Made by a program: the position numbers and the translations under genes
Shown: positions 1 to 8,274 of the stretch, piece after piece
Numbering within the stretch: position 1 is the stretch's first letter
Layout: the number at the start of each line of letters is the position of its first letter
NCBI RefSeq assembly: GCF_001436215.1
Contig: NZ_AYYP01000030.1
Coordinates: 1 to 59,728, forward strand
Direction of reading: 5' to 3'
Length of the DNA: 59,728 bases
DNA from: Ligilactobacillus agilis DSM 20509
Lineage (GTDB): Bacteria > Bacillota > Bacilli > Lactobacillales > Lactobacillaceae
The notes under the pieces: generated by a model
What the model was told of the DNA's origin: nothing
The model's input: the letters and a program-made list of their open reading frames with translations, nothing else
Database searches by the model: none

Positions 1-75
1 ACTGACCCTACACATTTGGTTTGTCTAAAACTTTGTTCAGTTTTCAAAGATCTACTTCTTTGTCGTAGCGACAAC
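1..75 (-). other. rRNA operon 5' leader (partial, runs off window)
   Basis: Read on the minus strand, this stretch holds the conserved string TTTGAAAACTGAACAAAG followed by a run typical of pre-rRNA leaders or spacers in lactobacilli. A short hairpin TTGTCG-TAG-CGACAA lies at 60-74. Three good promoters sit immediately upstream at 82-280, so I read it as the start of an rRNA transcript whose 16S gene would lie beyond position 1. No mature rRNA sequence is visible here. A 16S-23S spacer is less likely because of the promoters. Confidence 0.65.
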
Positions 76-81
76 TTTTAC

Positions 82-280
82 ATATTATCATTTCAAAAAT
101 ATAAAAGCAAGTAAAAATTATAATTTCTTAGTAAAATCAAATTTTATACTTTTCATACGACATTTAAAATTTTAACTGACCTTGTCATAATTGTCAACAA
201 CCAATTAAAATTTTCTTTCAAGCAAATACTTTCGTATCAGCAACGAATATTATCTTACCAACTATTTCTTGGCCGGTCAA
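82..280 (-). promoter_or_regulatory. Three tandem sigma-A promoters of a probable rRNA operon
   Basis: Three minus-strand promoters each have exactly 17 bp between boxes. P1 has TTGACC at 275-280 and TAAGAT at 252-257. P2 has TTGACA at 192-197 and TAAAAT at 169-174. P3 has TTGCTT at 105-110 and TAATAT at 82-87. Stacked near-consensus promoters feeding an rRNA-type leader are characteristic of rrn operons. The rest of 1-333 is AT-rich and holds no gene that I can see. Confidence 0.7.
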
Positions 281-333
281 TCTTTTTTTACAAGTTTTTT
301 AAAAATATTTTAAAGCCCGAATTATATTTAAAA

Positions 334-957
334 TCAGATTAAAAAGTTCGTATTATTCCAATCTAATAACTTAAATTCATTAAAATCATTCGTTTCTAAT
401 ACCGTAACACTCGTATTAGCCACTAACCCAGTAGCTCTAATTTCTTCAAAACTCTTTCCCAATAAGCTCTTAACAGCAAAAGAAATCACCAAAGCGTGGG
501 CTGCCACCAAGACGTTTTCCTCAGCTTTAAATCCTTCTTCAAAAATCGACTTCAACCCAGCTTGCACCCGATGGGTAAATTGATAATAATTCTCTCCGCC
601 TAGTTTTTCGCCTTCAAACTGACTAGGATACTTTAAAAATTGCTCAAATAATTCTTCTCCTTGATGGGCTGCTACTAAATCACCATCCCACTTTCCAAAG
701 TTCATCTCCCTTAGGTCCGCTATTTTCTTAATCTTAGGAGCCACCTCCCACTGATCAACTATATTTTGGGCTGTAACTACCGCCCGTTCTTGTGGACTAG
801 CAAAAGCCCCCGCAAACTTAAGATCAGCTAAATAACTACCGACCTTTTGGGCATTAATAATACTTTCAGGAAGTAATGGTGAGTCAACCGCCCCACCCTG
901 AAACCTTTTTGCCAAGTTAAATTCCGTCTTACCATGTCTCACTAAATAAAATCTCAT
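334..957 (-). CDS. Histidine phosphatase (phosphoglycerate mutase-like) family protein
   Basis: This 207-residue protein is a soluble phosphatase or mutase of the histidine phosphatase superfamily. The N-terminal RHG motif (Arg7-His8-Gly9) supplies the phosphorylated histidine. Arg58, Glu84 and His154 (in VAAHALV) fit the remaining catalytic pocket. Length and motif order suit small broad-specificity phosphatases rather than the roughly 230-residue glycolytic GpmA. A GAAGGGG ribosome binding site precedes the ATG. It stands alone between the serine locus and the rRNA promoters. The substrate cannot be told from sequence. Confidence 0.85.
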   Translation of the reverse strand: MRFYLVRHGKTEFNLAKRFQGGAVDSPLLPESIINAQKVGSYLADLKFAGAFASPQERAVVTAQNIVDQWEVAPKIKKIADLREMNFGKWDGDLVAAHQGEELFEQFLKYPSQFEGEKLGGENYYQFTHRVQAGLKSIFEEGFKAEENVLVAAHALVISFAVKSLLGKSFEEIRATGLVANTSVTVLETNDFNEFKLLDWNNTNFLI

Positions 958-1027
958 CTGCCTACCCCTTCATTTAAAGATAACTTTATAGTAGCAATAG
1001 TAACTAGCACTAGCAAATTTTGCAAAT

Positions 1028-1065
1028 AAAAATGCCCACCGCCCCTAAAAACGGTAGACATTTTT
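1028..1065 (-). terminator. Rho-independent terminator of the serine dehydratase operon
   Basis: A 14-bp stem is formed by 1028-1041 and 1052-1065. Two C-A mismatches on the plus strand become G-U pairs in minus-strand RNA, which ends in a U run. This orientation fits termination after sdaAA. Confidence 0.8.
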
Positions 1066-1089
1066 CCTACTATACTAATAACTAACAAA

Positions 1090-1968
1090 TTAAACCTTTT
1101 GACCAAAAATCTGCATTTTAATCTTTTGCCCGGTAGGTGTTCCGGCTAGCCCACCAATTCCAGTTTCTCTCAATGACTCAGGAAGGTTCCGGCCAACTTT
1201 ATCCATCGCAGAAATAACTTCGTCTGCCGGAATTTTGCTTACGCAACCTGCTAAGGCCATATCGGCTGAAATAAGCGCATTACCTGCCCCAATCGCATTT
1301 CTTTTGACACATGGTAACTCTACCAAGCCTGCGATGGGATCACAAACCAAGCCCAACAAGTTACTGATAGCCATTGCCAAAGCCTGGGCACTCTGTTCAG
1401 CGTTACCACCAGCGGCTTCAACTGCGGCGGCAGCTCCCATTGCGGAGGCACTACCGACTTCGGCTTGGCAACCACCACTAGCTCCAGCAATGCAAGCCTG
1501 GTTGGCAATAATCATCCCAAAACCACCAGCTGTAAACAAGAACCTTATCATTTGTTCTTCACTTAAGTTTAGTCTTTCTTCCAACATAAACAATATCCCA
1601 GGTAAAGTTCCGGCAGAACCAGCTGTCGGGGTGGCACACACAACCCCCATTGCAGCGTTAACTTCGTTAGTAGAAATAGCTGCTTGGACCGCACTCATAA
1701 CGGCGTCACCCGAGAGCGATTTGTGCTCTTGGCGATACTTCTTAATTAAGACAGCTTCCCCACCGGTCAAACCCGTCTTAGAGTAAACACCATCACCCGT
1801 TAACCCTCGTTTTACAGCGGCCCGCATCGTTTCGAGGTTATTTTTCATCTTATCCCATACTTCTTGTCTAGAAGCACCAGATGTTGCGCATTCCTCCTGA
1901 ATCATCAGTTCAGAAATAGGAATATTTTGTGACATTGATTTTTCAACTAATTCTTTGACACTTTCCAT
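1090..1968 (-). CDS. sdaAA: L-serine dehydratase, iron-sulfur-dependent, alpha subunit
   Basis: This is the alpha subunit of the two-subunit iron-sulfur L-serine dehydratase, which converts L-serine to pyruvate and ammonia in the cytoplasm. The 292 residues show the family motifs TPTAGSAGTLPG and GASGGCQAEVGSA. Three conserved cysteines (in GGCQAE, LVCDPI and LPCVKR) would bind the [4Fe-4S] cluster whose free iron site holds the substrate. A GGGAG ribosome binding site precedes the ATG, 18 bases after the sdaAB stop. The gene is intact, but its partner sdaAB is interrupted, so the enzyme may not assemble in this strain. Confidence 0.95.
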   Translation of the reverse strand: MESVKELVEKSMSQNIPISELMIQEECATSGASRQEVWDKMKNNLETMRAAVKRGLTGDGVYSKTGLTGGEAVLIKKYRQEHKSLSGDAVMSAVQAAISTNEVNAAMGVVCATPTAGSAGTLPGILFMLEERLNLSEEQMIRFLFTAGGFGMIIANQACIAGASGGCQAEVGSASAMGAAAAVEAAGGNAEQSAQALAMAISNLLGLVCDPIAGLVELPCVKRNAIGAGNALISADMALAGCVSKIPADEVISAMDKVGRNLPESLRETGIGGLAGTPTGQKIKMQIFGQKV

Positions 1969-1986
1969 TTTAAAAATCTCCCAACC

Positions 1987-2649
1987 TTATAGACAAATTA
2001 TTCCATCGTACTTAGAGGCTAAGCTCTTCTTAGTCTTATCGCGCATATAGTTTTTGATATTGAACTCATAGATATTGCACTCTTTTCCTTGTAGAACTTG
2101 CCGATTTTCAAAGGGTGCTACTCTTTCGATTTCTTTTGTTAAGGCTAATTCTTTTTCCTTATTCTTATCGCTATCTATATAAAGAATAATTGGCAGTGGT
2201 CCGGCCGGTCTGATTTCCATACCCCGTAGCATTATTTCTCTGATTTCGATTGCCCCACCACCAATAGAGCAACCTGATACCCGCATCTTTTTATCACGAC
2301 CTACCATATCTAAAACAGCTGTGTTAGGGTGATTAATCGGACTATCGCCCGGTTCTTCAATAAATTCAATCTCTAAGCCCATCTTCTTGGCTATCTCTTG
2401 AGAATTAGGAACACGAGGATCATCCGTTTCAAACCCCATTACCCCAGCGGTAATTGCATAATCTGTACCGTGACCCTTGTGGGTTTGTGCAAAGGAACCA
2501 TAATAATGAACTGTTACTTCATCAGGAATTCCGCCAAATAATTTGTTAGCGGCTTACCCAATTGCAACCGCCCCCGCTGTATGAGAACTAGAAGGACCAA
2601 TCATAACGGGACCGATAATGTCAAATACACTTCTGTAATTTCCACTCAT
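1987..2649 (-). pseudogene. sdaAB: L-serine dehydratase beta subunit, interrupted by an in-frame stop
   Basis: Read from the ATG at 2649, which follows an AAAGGAGAT ribosome binding site, the frame gives a normal-length 220-residue beta subunit. It opens with the family signature [14 protein letters not shown]. Codon 32 (2556-2554) is TAA. The reading frame is otherwise uninterrupted to the stop at 1987, including the ACT-like C-terminal half. Translation could restart only at an internal ATG at 2439, giving 150 residues without the signature. GAA, CAA or AAA could each become TAA by one change. A recent nonsense mutation or a sequencing error are the leading explanations, because nothing else has decayed. 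Confidence 0.85.
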
Positions 2650-2683
2650 CTTTCTTATCTCCTTTACTTGATTATGCTAGTAA

Positions 2684-3754
2684 TTAAACAGCTGCGTGTC
2701 CATGAACTACATGGCCAGCTTCTTTTTCATCTTTAGCTTCGCGAATTTCATCAATGGTGTGAATCTTAATGTCGGCATGGTTGAAGAAGTAAGCCCCAAC
2801 GTATGCCCAAATCGTACTATTGATAAATATCAAAATAACTGCTATTAAAGTTTTTACGAGCGGATTCATTCCGAAAACAACGATCAATCCGGCCCAAGGA
2901 GTAGCCATCCCTGTAACTCTCACTACCAAGCCAAACATGGTTACAATAATACCATTGATTGCCCCGGCTACCAAGTTAGTTACAAAAATCGGAATTGGGT
3001 TAGCTGAAATAATGTCTAATTGAGTTAGCGGTTCGATTGTGACCGCAATTGTGGTGGCGTCGTCTCCAAACTTCATCTTTCTAAAGAAGGAGAAGTTTAA
3101 GAAGGAGTTCCCTGTACAACCTAAGGCCCCGATAGCCATTGGTGTACCAACTAAGCCAATTAAACTCGTCAATACCATTGATGATAGTGGAGTCATTCCT
3201 ACTAGCGGAATAATTGCCCCTAAAACGGCCCCCATCACGTAAGGGTTGCCTTTAGTTGCCGCTGTAATTGTACCACCAATTACAGTTAAAATTCCCATTA
3301 CTCCTGGTTGGATTAAGGTTGCCACTAAATTAGTTAAGAGCGGAGCAACTAAAACCACGACGATTAAATCCAAACCACCGGTAACTCTTTTTTCGATTTC
3401 CTTAATTAAGAAGGAAATTAGGTAGGCAGCAATAAAAGCTGGTAATAATTTGAACTTCATCAAAGAAATTCCGACAATCATTGAAAAGACTGGGCTGATT
3501 CCAAACGCAAGTGGTACTAAAGCACCAGCTGCTAAACCACCCATTGAACCCATGACATCCCCGATTTGGCGTGCAATCTCAACGTGGAACACTTCACCAA
3601 TCGCATAACTTAAAAATGCTTGTGGTAAGAAGGTAGCACAAGCTGCACCGGATAAAGCACTAACTGATTTACGACCATAAGGGGCTTTAAAAGTGAATAA
3701 ACTCATAAGCGCAATTACTGCAAACAACATCAAAACGCCTAAAACAATAGACAT
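2684..3754 (-). CDS. PfoR-like PTS_EIIC_2 family membrane protein, putative serine-locus transporter
   Basis: This 356-residue protein has about nine or ten hydrophobic segments and resembles the PTS IIC-like family containing PfoR (PTS_EIIC_2). There is no IIA or IIB domain and no PTS partner nearby. The C-terminal tail is charged and ends in a His-rich segment. It is the first gene of the operon with sdaAB and sdaAA and is separated from sdaAB by only 34 bases. That placement suggests movement of serine or a related substrate, which is my inference. The promoter, a cre site and a palindrome lie just upstream. Confidence 0.75.
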   Translation of the reverse strand: MSIVLGVLMLFAVIALMSLFTFKAPYGRKSVSALSGAACATFLPQAFLSYAIGEVFHVEIARQIGDVMGSMGGLAAGALVPLAFGISPVFSMIVGISLMKFKLLPAFIAAYLISFLIKEIEKRVTGGLDLIVVVLVAPLLTNLVATLIQPGVMGILTVIGGTITAATKGNPYVMGAVLGAIIPLVGMTPLSSMVLTSLIGLVGTPMAIGALGCTGNSFLNFSFFRKMKFGDDATTIAVTIEPLTQLDIISANPIPIFVTNLVAGAINGIIVTMFGLVVRVTGMATPWAGLIVVFGMNPLVKTLIAVILIFINSTIWAYVGAYFFNHADIKIHTIDEIREAKDEKEAGHVVHGHAAV

Positions 3755-3781
3755 AATTACTCGCCTCTTTTTTGTTATTTT

Positions 3782-3795
3782 GATAATTAATTATC
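3782..3795. promoter_or_regulatory. 14-bp perfect palindrome, candidate operator
   Basis: GATAATTAATTATC is perfectly self-complementary. It lies 28 bases upstream of the PfoR-like gene start and downstream of that gene's -10 box, where bound protein could block transcription. The half-site GATAAT recurs in the inverted repeat before the divergent regulator at 4000-4018. Confidence 0.5.
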
Positions 3796-3806
3796 TTTAT
3801 GATAAA

Positions 3807-3835
3807 AGAGTATCACTTAGATAATATTTTTGCAA
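3807..3835 (-). promoter_or_regulatory. Promoter of the serine operon
   Basis: On the minus strand, TTGCAA (3835-3830) is followed after 17 bases by TACTCT (3812-3807). The -10 has a TG extension one base upstream. The -35 box lies inside the cre site at 3830-3844. Confidence 0.55.
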
Positions 3836-3844
3836 GCGCTCTCT
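3830..3844. promoter_or_regulatory. Catabolite-responsive element (cre)
   Basis: TTGCAAGCGCTCTCT matches the cre consensus WTGNAANCGNWNNCW at every fixed position. It covers the -35 box of the serine operon, so CcpA bound here would be expected to repress transcription when preferred sugars are present. Confidence 0.65.
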
Positions 3845-3999
3845 TGTGGTTTTTTTCACTTATTAAAACTTTTATTATTTTAGTCCGCGATTTACCGGCT
3901 TTTTCCACAAAAAATCACCAATTATTAAACTTAAATTAGTTTTAGTTGCATAAACATATGTATCTTTAATCATATTTGTAGTAAAATGTTATATATAAG

Positions 4000-4018
4000 T
4001 ATTATCAATCTGATAATA
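4000..4018. promoter_or_regulatory. Inverted repeat before the PAS/HTH regulator, candidate operator
   Basis: TATTATCA and TGATAATA flank the spacer ATC, giving perfect 8-bp arms. The repeat overlaps a possible -10 (TATTAT at 4000-4005, 18 bases after TTGTAG at 3976). It shares its TTATC/GATAA half-site with the palindrome at 3782-3795 and is a natural site for autoregulation by the gene at 4045. Confidence 0.5.
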
Positions 4019-4044
4019 AACTATCATCTTATGGAGGGATAGCT

Positions 4045-4734
4045 ATGGAAAGTAATGAAATTCGAACCTATATCGAATCTTTTATCCCGCTTGTTAAATT
4101 CATCGCAAGTATCTTGGGCCCTAATAGCGAAGTGGTCCTTAATGATGTTACAGACTTAGAACATTCTGTCATTCACATTGAAAACGCTAACATTACCCAC
4201 CGTAAAATCGGTGACCCCGCTTCTAACCTAGCTTTGCGCACTATTAAGGCGGGTAAGAAAGAAAACCGCGATTTCATCGCTAATTACCGGGGCCGGGCTG
4301 GCAACACCAACCTTCGCTCCTCCACCTACTTCATCCGCTACCAAGGTCAAATTGTAGCCATGATTTGCGTCAACACTGACCAGTCCAGCTTAAATAATTT
4401 AACTAAACAACTAGAACTTGTCAACCAAGCCTTCAACCTACCGACCCATTCTTTGGAAGGCTATGATGACCCTAACCAATCACAAGAACCGGTGGAACAC
4501 TTTAACCAATCAAATGACTCCTTTTTAAAGAACGTTGTTGCCGATAAGTGCCAGGAGTTAAATGTGTCCGTCAAGTACCTACGTAAAAAGGATAAACTAG
4601 CCATTATCCAGACTCTTTATAATGATGGCTACTTCTTATTAAAGGACTCCGTTGCCCATGTGGCTGCCGAACTAAGCACTTCGATTCCAACCGTTTACCG
4701 CTACTTAAACCAGGTTAAAAAATTAGATAACTAA
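4045..4734 (+). CDS. YheO/DauR-type PAS-like and HTH transcriptional regulator
   Basis: The 229 residues show an N-terminal PAS-like sensor region (about 10-120) of the YheO/DauR type. A C-terminal helix-turn-helix region (about 170-225) contains LSTSIPTVYRYLNQV as the likely recognition segment. GGAGGG precedes the ATG. The gene is divergent from the serine operon across 290 bases with paired palindromes, so it probably senses a small ligand and controls serine catabolism and itself. The ligand is unknown; related regulators respond to amino-acid-derived compounds. Confidence 0.8.
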   Translation: MESNEIRTYIESFIPLVKFIASILGPNSEVVLNDVTDLEHSVIHIENANITHRKIGDPASNLALRTIKAGKKENRDFIANYRGRAGNTNLRSSTYFIRYQGQIVAMICVNTDQSSLNNLTKQLELVNQAFNLPTHSLEGYDDPNQSQEPVEHFNQSNDSFLKNVVADKCQELNVSVKYLRKKDKLAIIQTLYNDGYFLLKDSVAHVAAELSTSIPTVYRYLNQVKKLDN

Positions 4735-4735
4735 G

Positions 4736-4773
4736 CAAAAACTGCCCCCACTTTAAAAGCGGAGGCAGTTTTT
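4736..4773 (+). terminator. Terminator of the PAS/HTH regulator gene
   Basis: The sequence AAAAACTGCC pairs with GGCAGTTTTT across a short loop and ends in a T run immediately after the stop codon at 4734. Confidence 0.8.
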
Positions 4774-4784
4774 GTCTACCAACT

Positions 4785-4821
4785 AAGAAGCGCCGCTACT
4801 TTATCAGTAGCGGCGCTTCTT
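4785..4821. terminator. Strong hairpin at the serS 3' end
   Basis: A perfect 16-bp stem is formed by 4785-4800 and 4806-4821 with a 5-base loop. It lies between convergent genes, just after the serS stop. Neither side has a long T run, so it may act as a 3' stabiliser as well as a terminator. Confidence 0.65.
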
Positions 4822-4827
4822 GCTTTA

Positions 4828-6105
4828 TTAGTCTTGTTTAGTAATAACTTCTAACCCGTGTAAGTAAGGTCTTAATGCTTCAGGCACAGTAACCGTACCA
4901 TCTTCGTTTTGGTAGTTTTCTAAAATAGCAGCTACCGTTCTACCAACGGCTAAACCAGAACCGTTTAGGGTGTGAACATATTGGAGCTTACCATTTTCAT
5001 CCCGGTATTGAATCCGCGCCCGTCGTGCTTGGAAGGCTTCACAGTTAGAACATGAAGAAATTTCCCGGTAAGTATCTTGGGCTGGCATCCAAACTTCAAG
5101 GTCATGAGTCATAGCAGCACTAAAGCCCATGTCCCCAGTTGAAAGGGTAATTACGTGGTAAGGCAAGCCTAATTTTTCCATGATGTTACCGGCATTCTTA
5201 GTCATCTTTTCCAATTCAGCGTATGAGTCTTCTGGCTTAGTGTACTTAACCATTTCGACCTTGTTAAATTGGTGCATCCGAATTAACCCACGGGTATCGC
5301 GACCAGCACTACCAGCTTCAGATCTAAATGATGGTGTTAAGGCCGTGAAGTAAACTGGTAATTTTTCAGTTGGGATAACTTCTTCACGGTAGTAGTTAGT
5401 CAATGGTACTTCGGCAGTTGGAACCAAGGTCATATCTTCACCGTTTACTTGGTAAACTTGGTCCTTGAACTTAGGGAATTGACCAGTCCCAAACATTGCC
5501 TTGGCTTTAACAATGTATGGAGGTAAGACTTCTGTATAACCTTCTTTAGCGTGTTCATCTAACATAAAGTTGTAAACGGCCCGTTCTAATTTGGCACCTA
5601 AACCTTTGTAAAAGACAAACCGTGCTCCAGAAACCTTAGCAGCCCGATCAAAATCGAGAATACCTAAGTCTTCCCCAATGTCCCAGTGAGCTTTAGGTTC
5701 AAAGTCAAACTTGCGTGGAGTTCCTACCTTGTACAATTCTACGTTGGCATCTTCATCAGGTCCAACTGGAATGGTTGGGTTAGGCATATTTGGTAGGCGG
5801 GCAGCCATATCATTAACACGTTCTTCAACGGCTGCTAACTTTTCATCAAGTTGCTTGATTTGTTCCCCAACTTCGCGCATTGCTACGATTTGTTCTTCGG
5901 CACTTTCACCATTACGTTTAGCGTTAGCGATAGCTTCTGAAACTTCGTTACGATGCTTCTTCAAATTTTCTGCTTCAACCAACAATTCCCGCCGCTTCTT
6001 ATCTTCAGCTAGTAAATCATCGATTTCTTTTTCTTCAACCCCACGGGTTGCTAAACGACGCTTATATTCTTCTACGTTATTACGCATGTCCTTCATATCT
6101 AACAT
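4828..6105 (-). CDS. serS: Serine--tRNA ligase
   Basis: This class II aminoacyl-tRNA synthetase charges tRNA-Ser. The 425 residues are of normal length. An N-terminal coiled-coil arm (about 30-105) contacts the long variable arm of tRNA-Ser. The catalytic domain has motif 2 ([14 protein letters not shown]) and motif 3 (GSGLAVGRT). An AGGGAGG ribosome binding site precedes the ATG. A T-box leader upstream couples expression to uncharged tRNA-Ser. Confidence 0.97.
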   Translation of the reverse strand: MLDMKDMRNNVEEYKRRLATRGVEEKEIDDLLAEDKKRRELLVEAENLKKHRNEVSEAIANAKRNGESAEEQIVAMREVGEQIKQLDEKLAAVEERVNDMAARLPNMPNPTIPVGPDEDANVELYKVGTPRKFDFEPKAHWDIGEDLGILDFDRAAKVSGARFVFYKGLGAKLERAVYNFMLDEHAKEGYTEVLPPYIVKAKAMFGTGQFPKFKDQVYQVNGEDMTLVPTAEVPLTNYYREEVIPTEKLPVYFTALTPSFRSEAGSAGRDTRGLIRMHQFNKVEMVKYTKPEDSYAELEKMTKNAGNIMEKLGLPYHVITLSTGDMGFSAAMTHDLEVWMPAQDTYREISSCSNCEAFQARRARIQYRDENGKLQYVHTLNGSGLAVGRTVAAILENYQNEDGTVTVPEALRPYLHGLEVITKQD

Positions 6106-6154
6106 AATAAAAACCTCCCTAGAGTTATATCACATCAAGGTTTACCTACCGTAG

Positions 6155-6410
6155 CTCAACTTTTTGCAAAAAATAAAAAGCCCTCTCATCCCCAACATTG
6201 GGACGAAAGGACTTCTTACGCGGTACCACCCAAGTTCAATGACAACTGTCATCACACTTAATTGAGTTAACGATCTCCCGTGCAGCATTACCTGCCCATA
6301 CAACGAACGCTGGAGTTTCGGCTCATGATTCTCACCAACCATCATGTCTCTGGACTGCCTACTTATGGCGTACTCTGATGTTTCTTATAACTTACCTACA
6401 TGGTAAATCA
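6155..6410 (-). promoter_or_regulatory. T-box leader of serS, serine-specific
   Basis: The minus-strand leader has the T-box core GGGTGGTACCGCG (6219-6231), a stem I region with GGTTGGTGAGAA in its apical part, and a terminator hairpin at 6178-6215 followed by a U run. The codon UCC at 6314-6312, in the setting GAAACTCCAGC, is the probable specifier and encodes serine, matching the downstream gene. Uncharged tRNA-Ser would favour the antiterminator. A 67-codon open frame over this region is incidental. Confidence 0.88.
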
Positions 6411-6473
6411 TCTATTTTTAAAATTCAAGTCTTATTTTTATTTTTTGGTAATTTTTTATCTAAAAACTGATAA

Positions 6474-7931
6474 TTATTTATCAGTTTGCTCATGTTCCAG
6501 TTCGTGCCGGGTTAAATCAATCTCGGTCAACGGAATTAACTTCGTCTTGTAACGGAGCTTGTAGTATAAATACAAAATAATAAATAACGGTACTGACATG
6601 TAGGTTACCGAAATGGCTTGCCAATCTAAGTTAGCAAAGGACTTAATATCCTGCCCAACGATGACCAATAAGCAAATGATTAAAGCTAGTAAGGGCCCGA
6701 CTGGGAACCACTTAGCCTTGTAGCGCAACTGGGATAAATCTTTCCCCTGCGCTTTAAAAGCCCGCCGGAAGCGGTAGTGAGCTAAGGCAATTCCAACCCA
6801 AGCGATGAATCCAGTCAACCCACTAGCACTAACCAAGAAGGAATAAATTTGTTCGCCAAAAATACTGGAAAGAAATGTTAATAACCCAACTAAGGTCGTC
6901 CCTAATAAGGCTGGCATTGGAATTCCACGCCCGTTTACCTTACCGAAAATCTTAGGAGCATCCCCACTCACTCCAAGCGCAAATAACATCCGGGTGGAAG
7001 CGTACATACCTGAGTTAGCTGCGGAAACAACCGAAGTTAAAATAACGGCATTCATGACAGAAGCGGCCGAGGCCAGTCCTGCCCGTTTAAAGACTAGGGT
7101 AAAGGGACTAATGGTAATATCACTTGCATCAGACCCTAATAGGTTAGGACTAGTGTAAGGAATTAAGCACGCAATTACAAAAATAGCTAGAATATAAAAT
7201 AATAAAATTCGCCAGAAGACTTGCTTAATAGCCTTAGGGATACTTTTAGCCGGATCTTTTGACTCACCAGCCGTAATCCCAATTAATTCCGTTCCTTGGA
7301 AAGAAAAACCTGCCACTACAAAGACCGTCAAAATGGAGGGAACTCCCCCTACAAAGGGCGCCTTTTTATAAGCAAAATTTTCCAAATAGGTCGCATGACC
7401 ACCCATAATTCCCACGATTGTCAAAAAGCCGACTACCAAGAAGATCAAGACGGTCACCACCTTAATTAGCGACATCCAATACTCTGTTTCCCCAAAAGAA
7501 GCGACTGATAAAGCGTTAATTAAGAAGATGATAATTAATGCCCCTAAACTAAAGACCCAACTAGGTACATGGGGAAACCAGTAGCGTAAAACAATCGCCG
7601 CCGTTGAGATATCTACCGCCAGCGTAATCGCCCAGTTAAACCAATAGTTCCAACCCATTGCAAAACCTAGGGCTGGATCTACAAACCGCCGCGAGTAAGT
7701 CGCAAACGAACCGGTCACAGGAAGGTAGGTCGCCATTTCCCCTAGTGAAGTCATCAAGAAATAAACCATTAAGCCAATCCCGATGTAAGCCACTAAGGCT
7801 CCACCTGGTCCGGCAGTTGAAATTGCTGACCCACTGGCAACAAATAACCCCGTACCGATACTCCCACCGAGGGCAATCATCGAAAGGTGCCGTGTCTTCA
7901 AAGCACGCTTCACATTATTTTTTTCCGCCAT
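6474..7931 (-). CDS. lysP: Lysine-specific amino acid permease
   Basis: This 485-residue APC-superfamily (AAT family) permease has 12 predicted membrane segments. It starts with the family's N-terminal GGSIGTGLFV motif and contains GFSFQGTELIG. It should import L-lysine by proton symport. The substrate call rests largely on the lysine riboswitch directly upstream. TAGGAGG precedes the ATG. It is monocistronic. Confidence 0.9.
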   Translation of the reverse strand: MAEKNNVKRALKTRHLSMIALGGSIGTGLFVASGSAISTAGPGGALVAYIGIGLMVYFLMTSLGEMATYLPVTGSFATYSRRFVDPALGFAMGWNYWFNWAITLAVDISTAAIVLRYWFPHVPSWVFSLGALIIIFLINALSVASFGETEYWMSLIKVVTVLIFLVVGFLTIVGIMGGHATYLENFAYKKAPFVGGVPSILTVFVVAGFSFQGTELIGITAGESKDPAKSIPKAIKQVFWRILLFYILAIFVIACLIPYTSPNLLGSDASDITISPFTLVFKRAGLASAASVMNAVILTSVVSAANSGMYASTRMLFALGVSGDAPKIFGKVNGRGIPMPALLGTTLVGLLTFLSSIFGEQIYSFLVSASGLTGFIAWVGIALAHYRFRRAFKAQGKDLSQLRYKAKWFPVGPLLALIICLLVIVGQDIKSFANLDWQAISVTYMSVPLFIILYLYYKLRYKTKLIPLTEIDLTRHELEHEQTDK

Positions 7932-7999
7932 TGCGAAAAAACCTCCTAAAAAATAATTTACTAGAGGTTAGGCACAATTAAGAAATAATAATTAATAAA

Positions 8000-8240
8000 T
8001 AAAAGAGCGGACCTAAAGAAAAGGTCCGCTCTTACTAACAGTCATTAATCATCAGTGTCTGAATAGCGCTCCGCAGTCATAGGCTGCGACAGTCCCTAAC
8101 TTATTCAGTTAGGGCCCAGCAAGTAAGCTTAAGGAACTCACTTGCTTCGGCATTCTCTCCTTTAGCCCAGCTTCTTTGCTACCTTACTAGCTCAGCTCGG
8201 TTACTCATATCGAATGCGACCTCTTTTCAATACTGACTAT
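8000..8240 (-). promoter_or_regulatory. Lysine riboswitch (L-box) with terminator
   Basis: The minus strand carries L-box hallmarks in order: AGAGGTCGCATTCGATATGAGTA-type start (split around 8200-8226), AGGAGAGAATGCCGAAG, GGGACTGTCGC and GGAGCGCT. The expression platform is a hairpin at 8000-8034 (GAGCGGACCT pairing with AGGTCCGCTC) followed by U-rich sequence. When lysine binds, the terminator should form and lysP should be switched off. This accounts for the whole gap between lysP and alsD. Confidence 0.92.
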
Positions 8241-8274
8241 TGTATAAAATTTACTTGCAAAAAACAAGTTTTTC

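Noticed and set aside
1235-1786. 183-codon plus-strand open frame inside sdaAA
   Set aside because: It is antisense to a highly conserved enzyme, has no ribosome binding site and an Ala/Pro-rich composition arising from the opposite strand.
6142-6345. 67-codon minus-strand frame upstream of serS
   Set aside because: It lies within the T-box leader and its content follows RNA structure rather than a protein.
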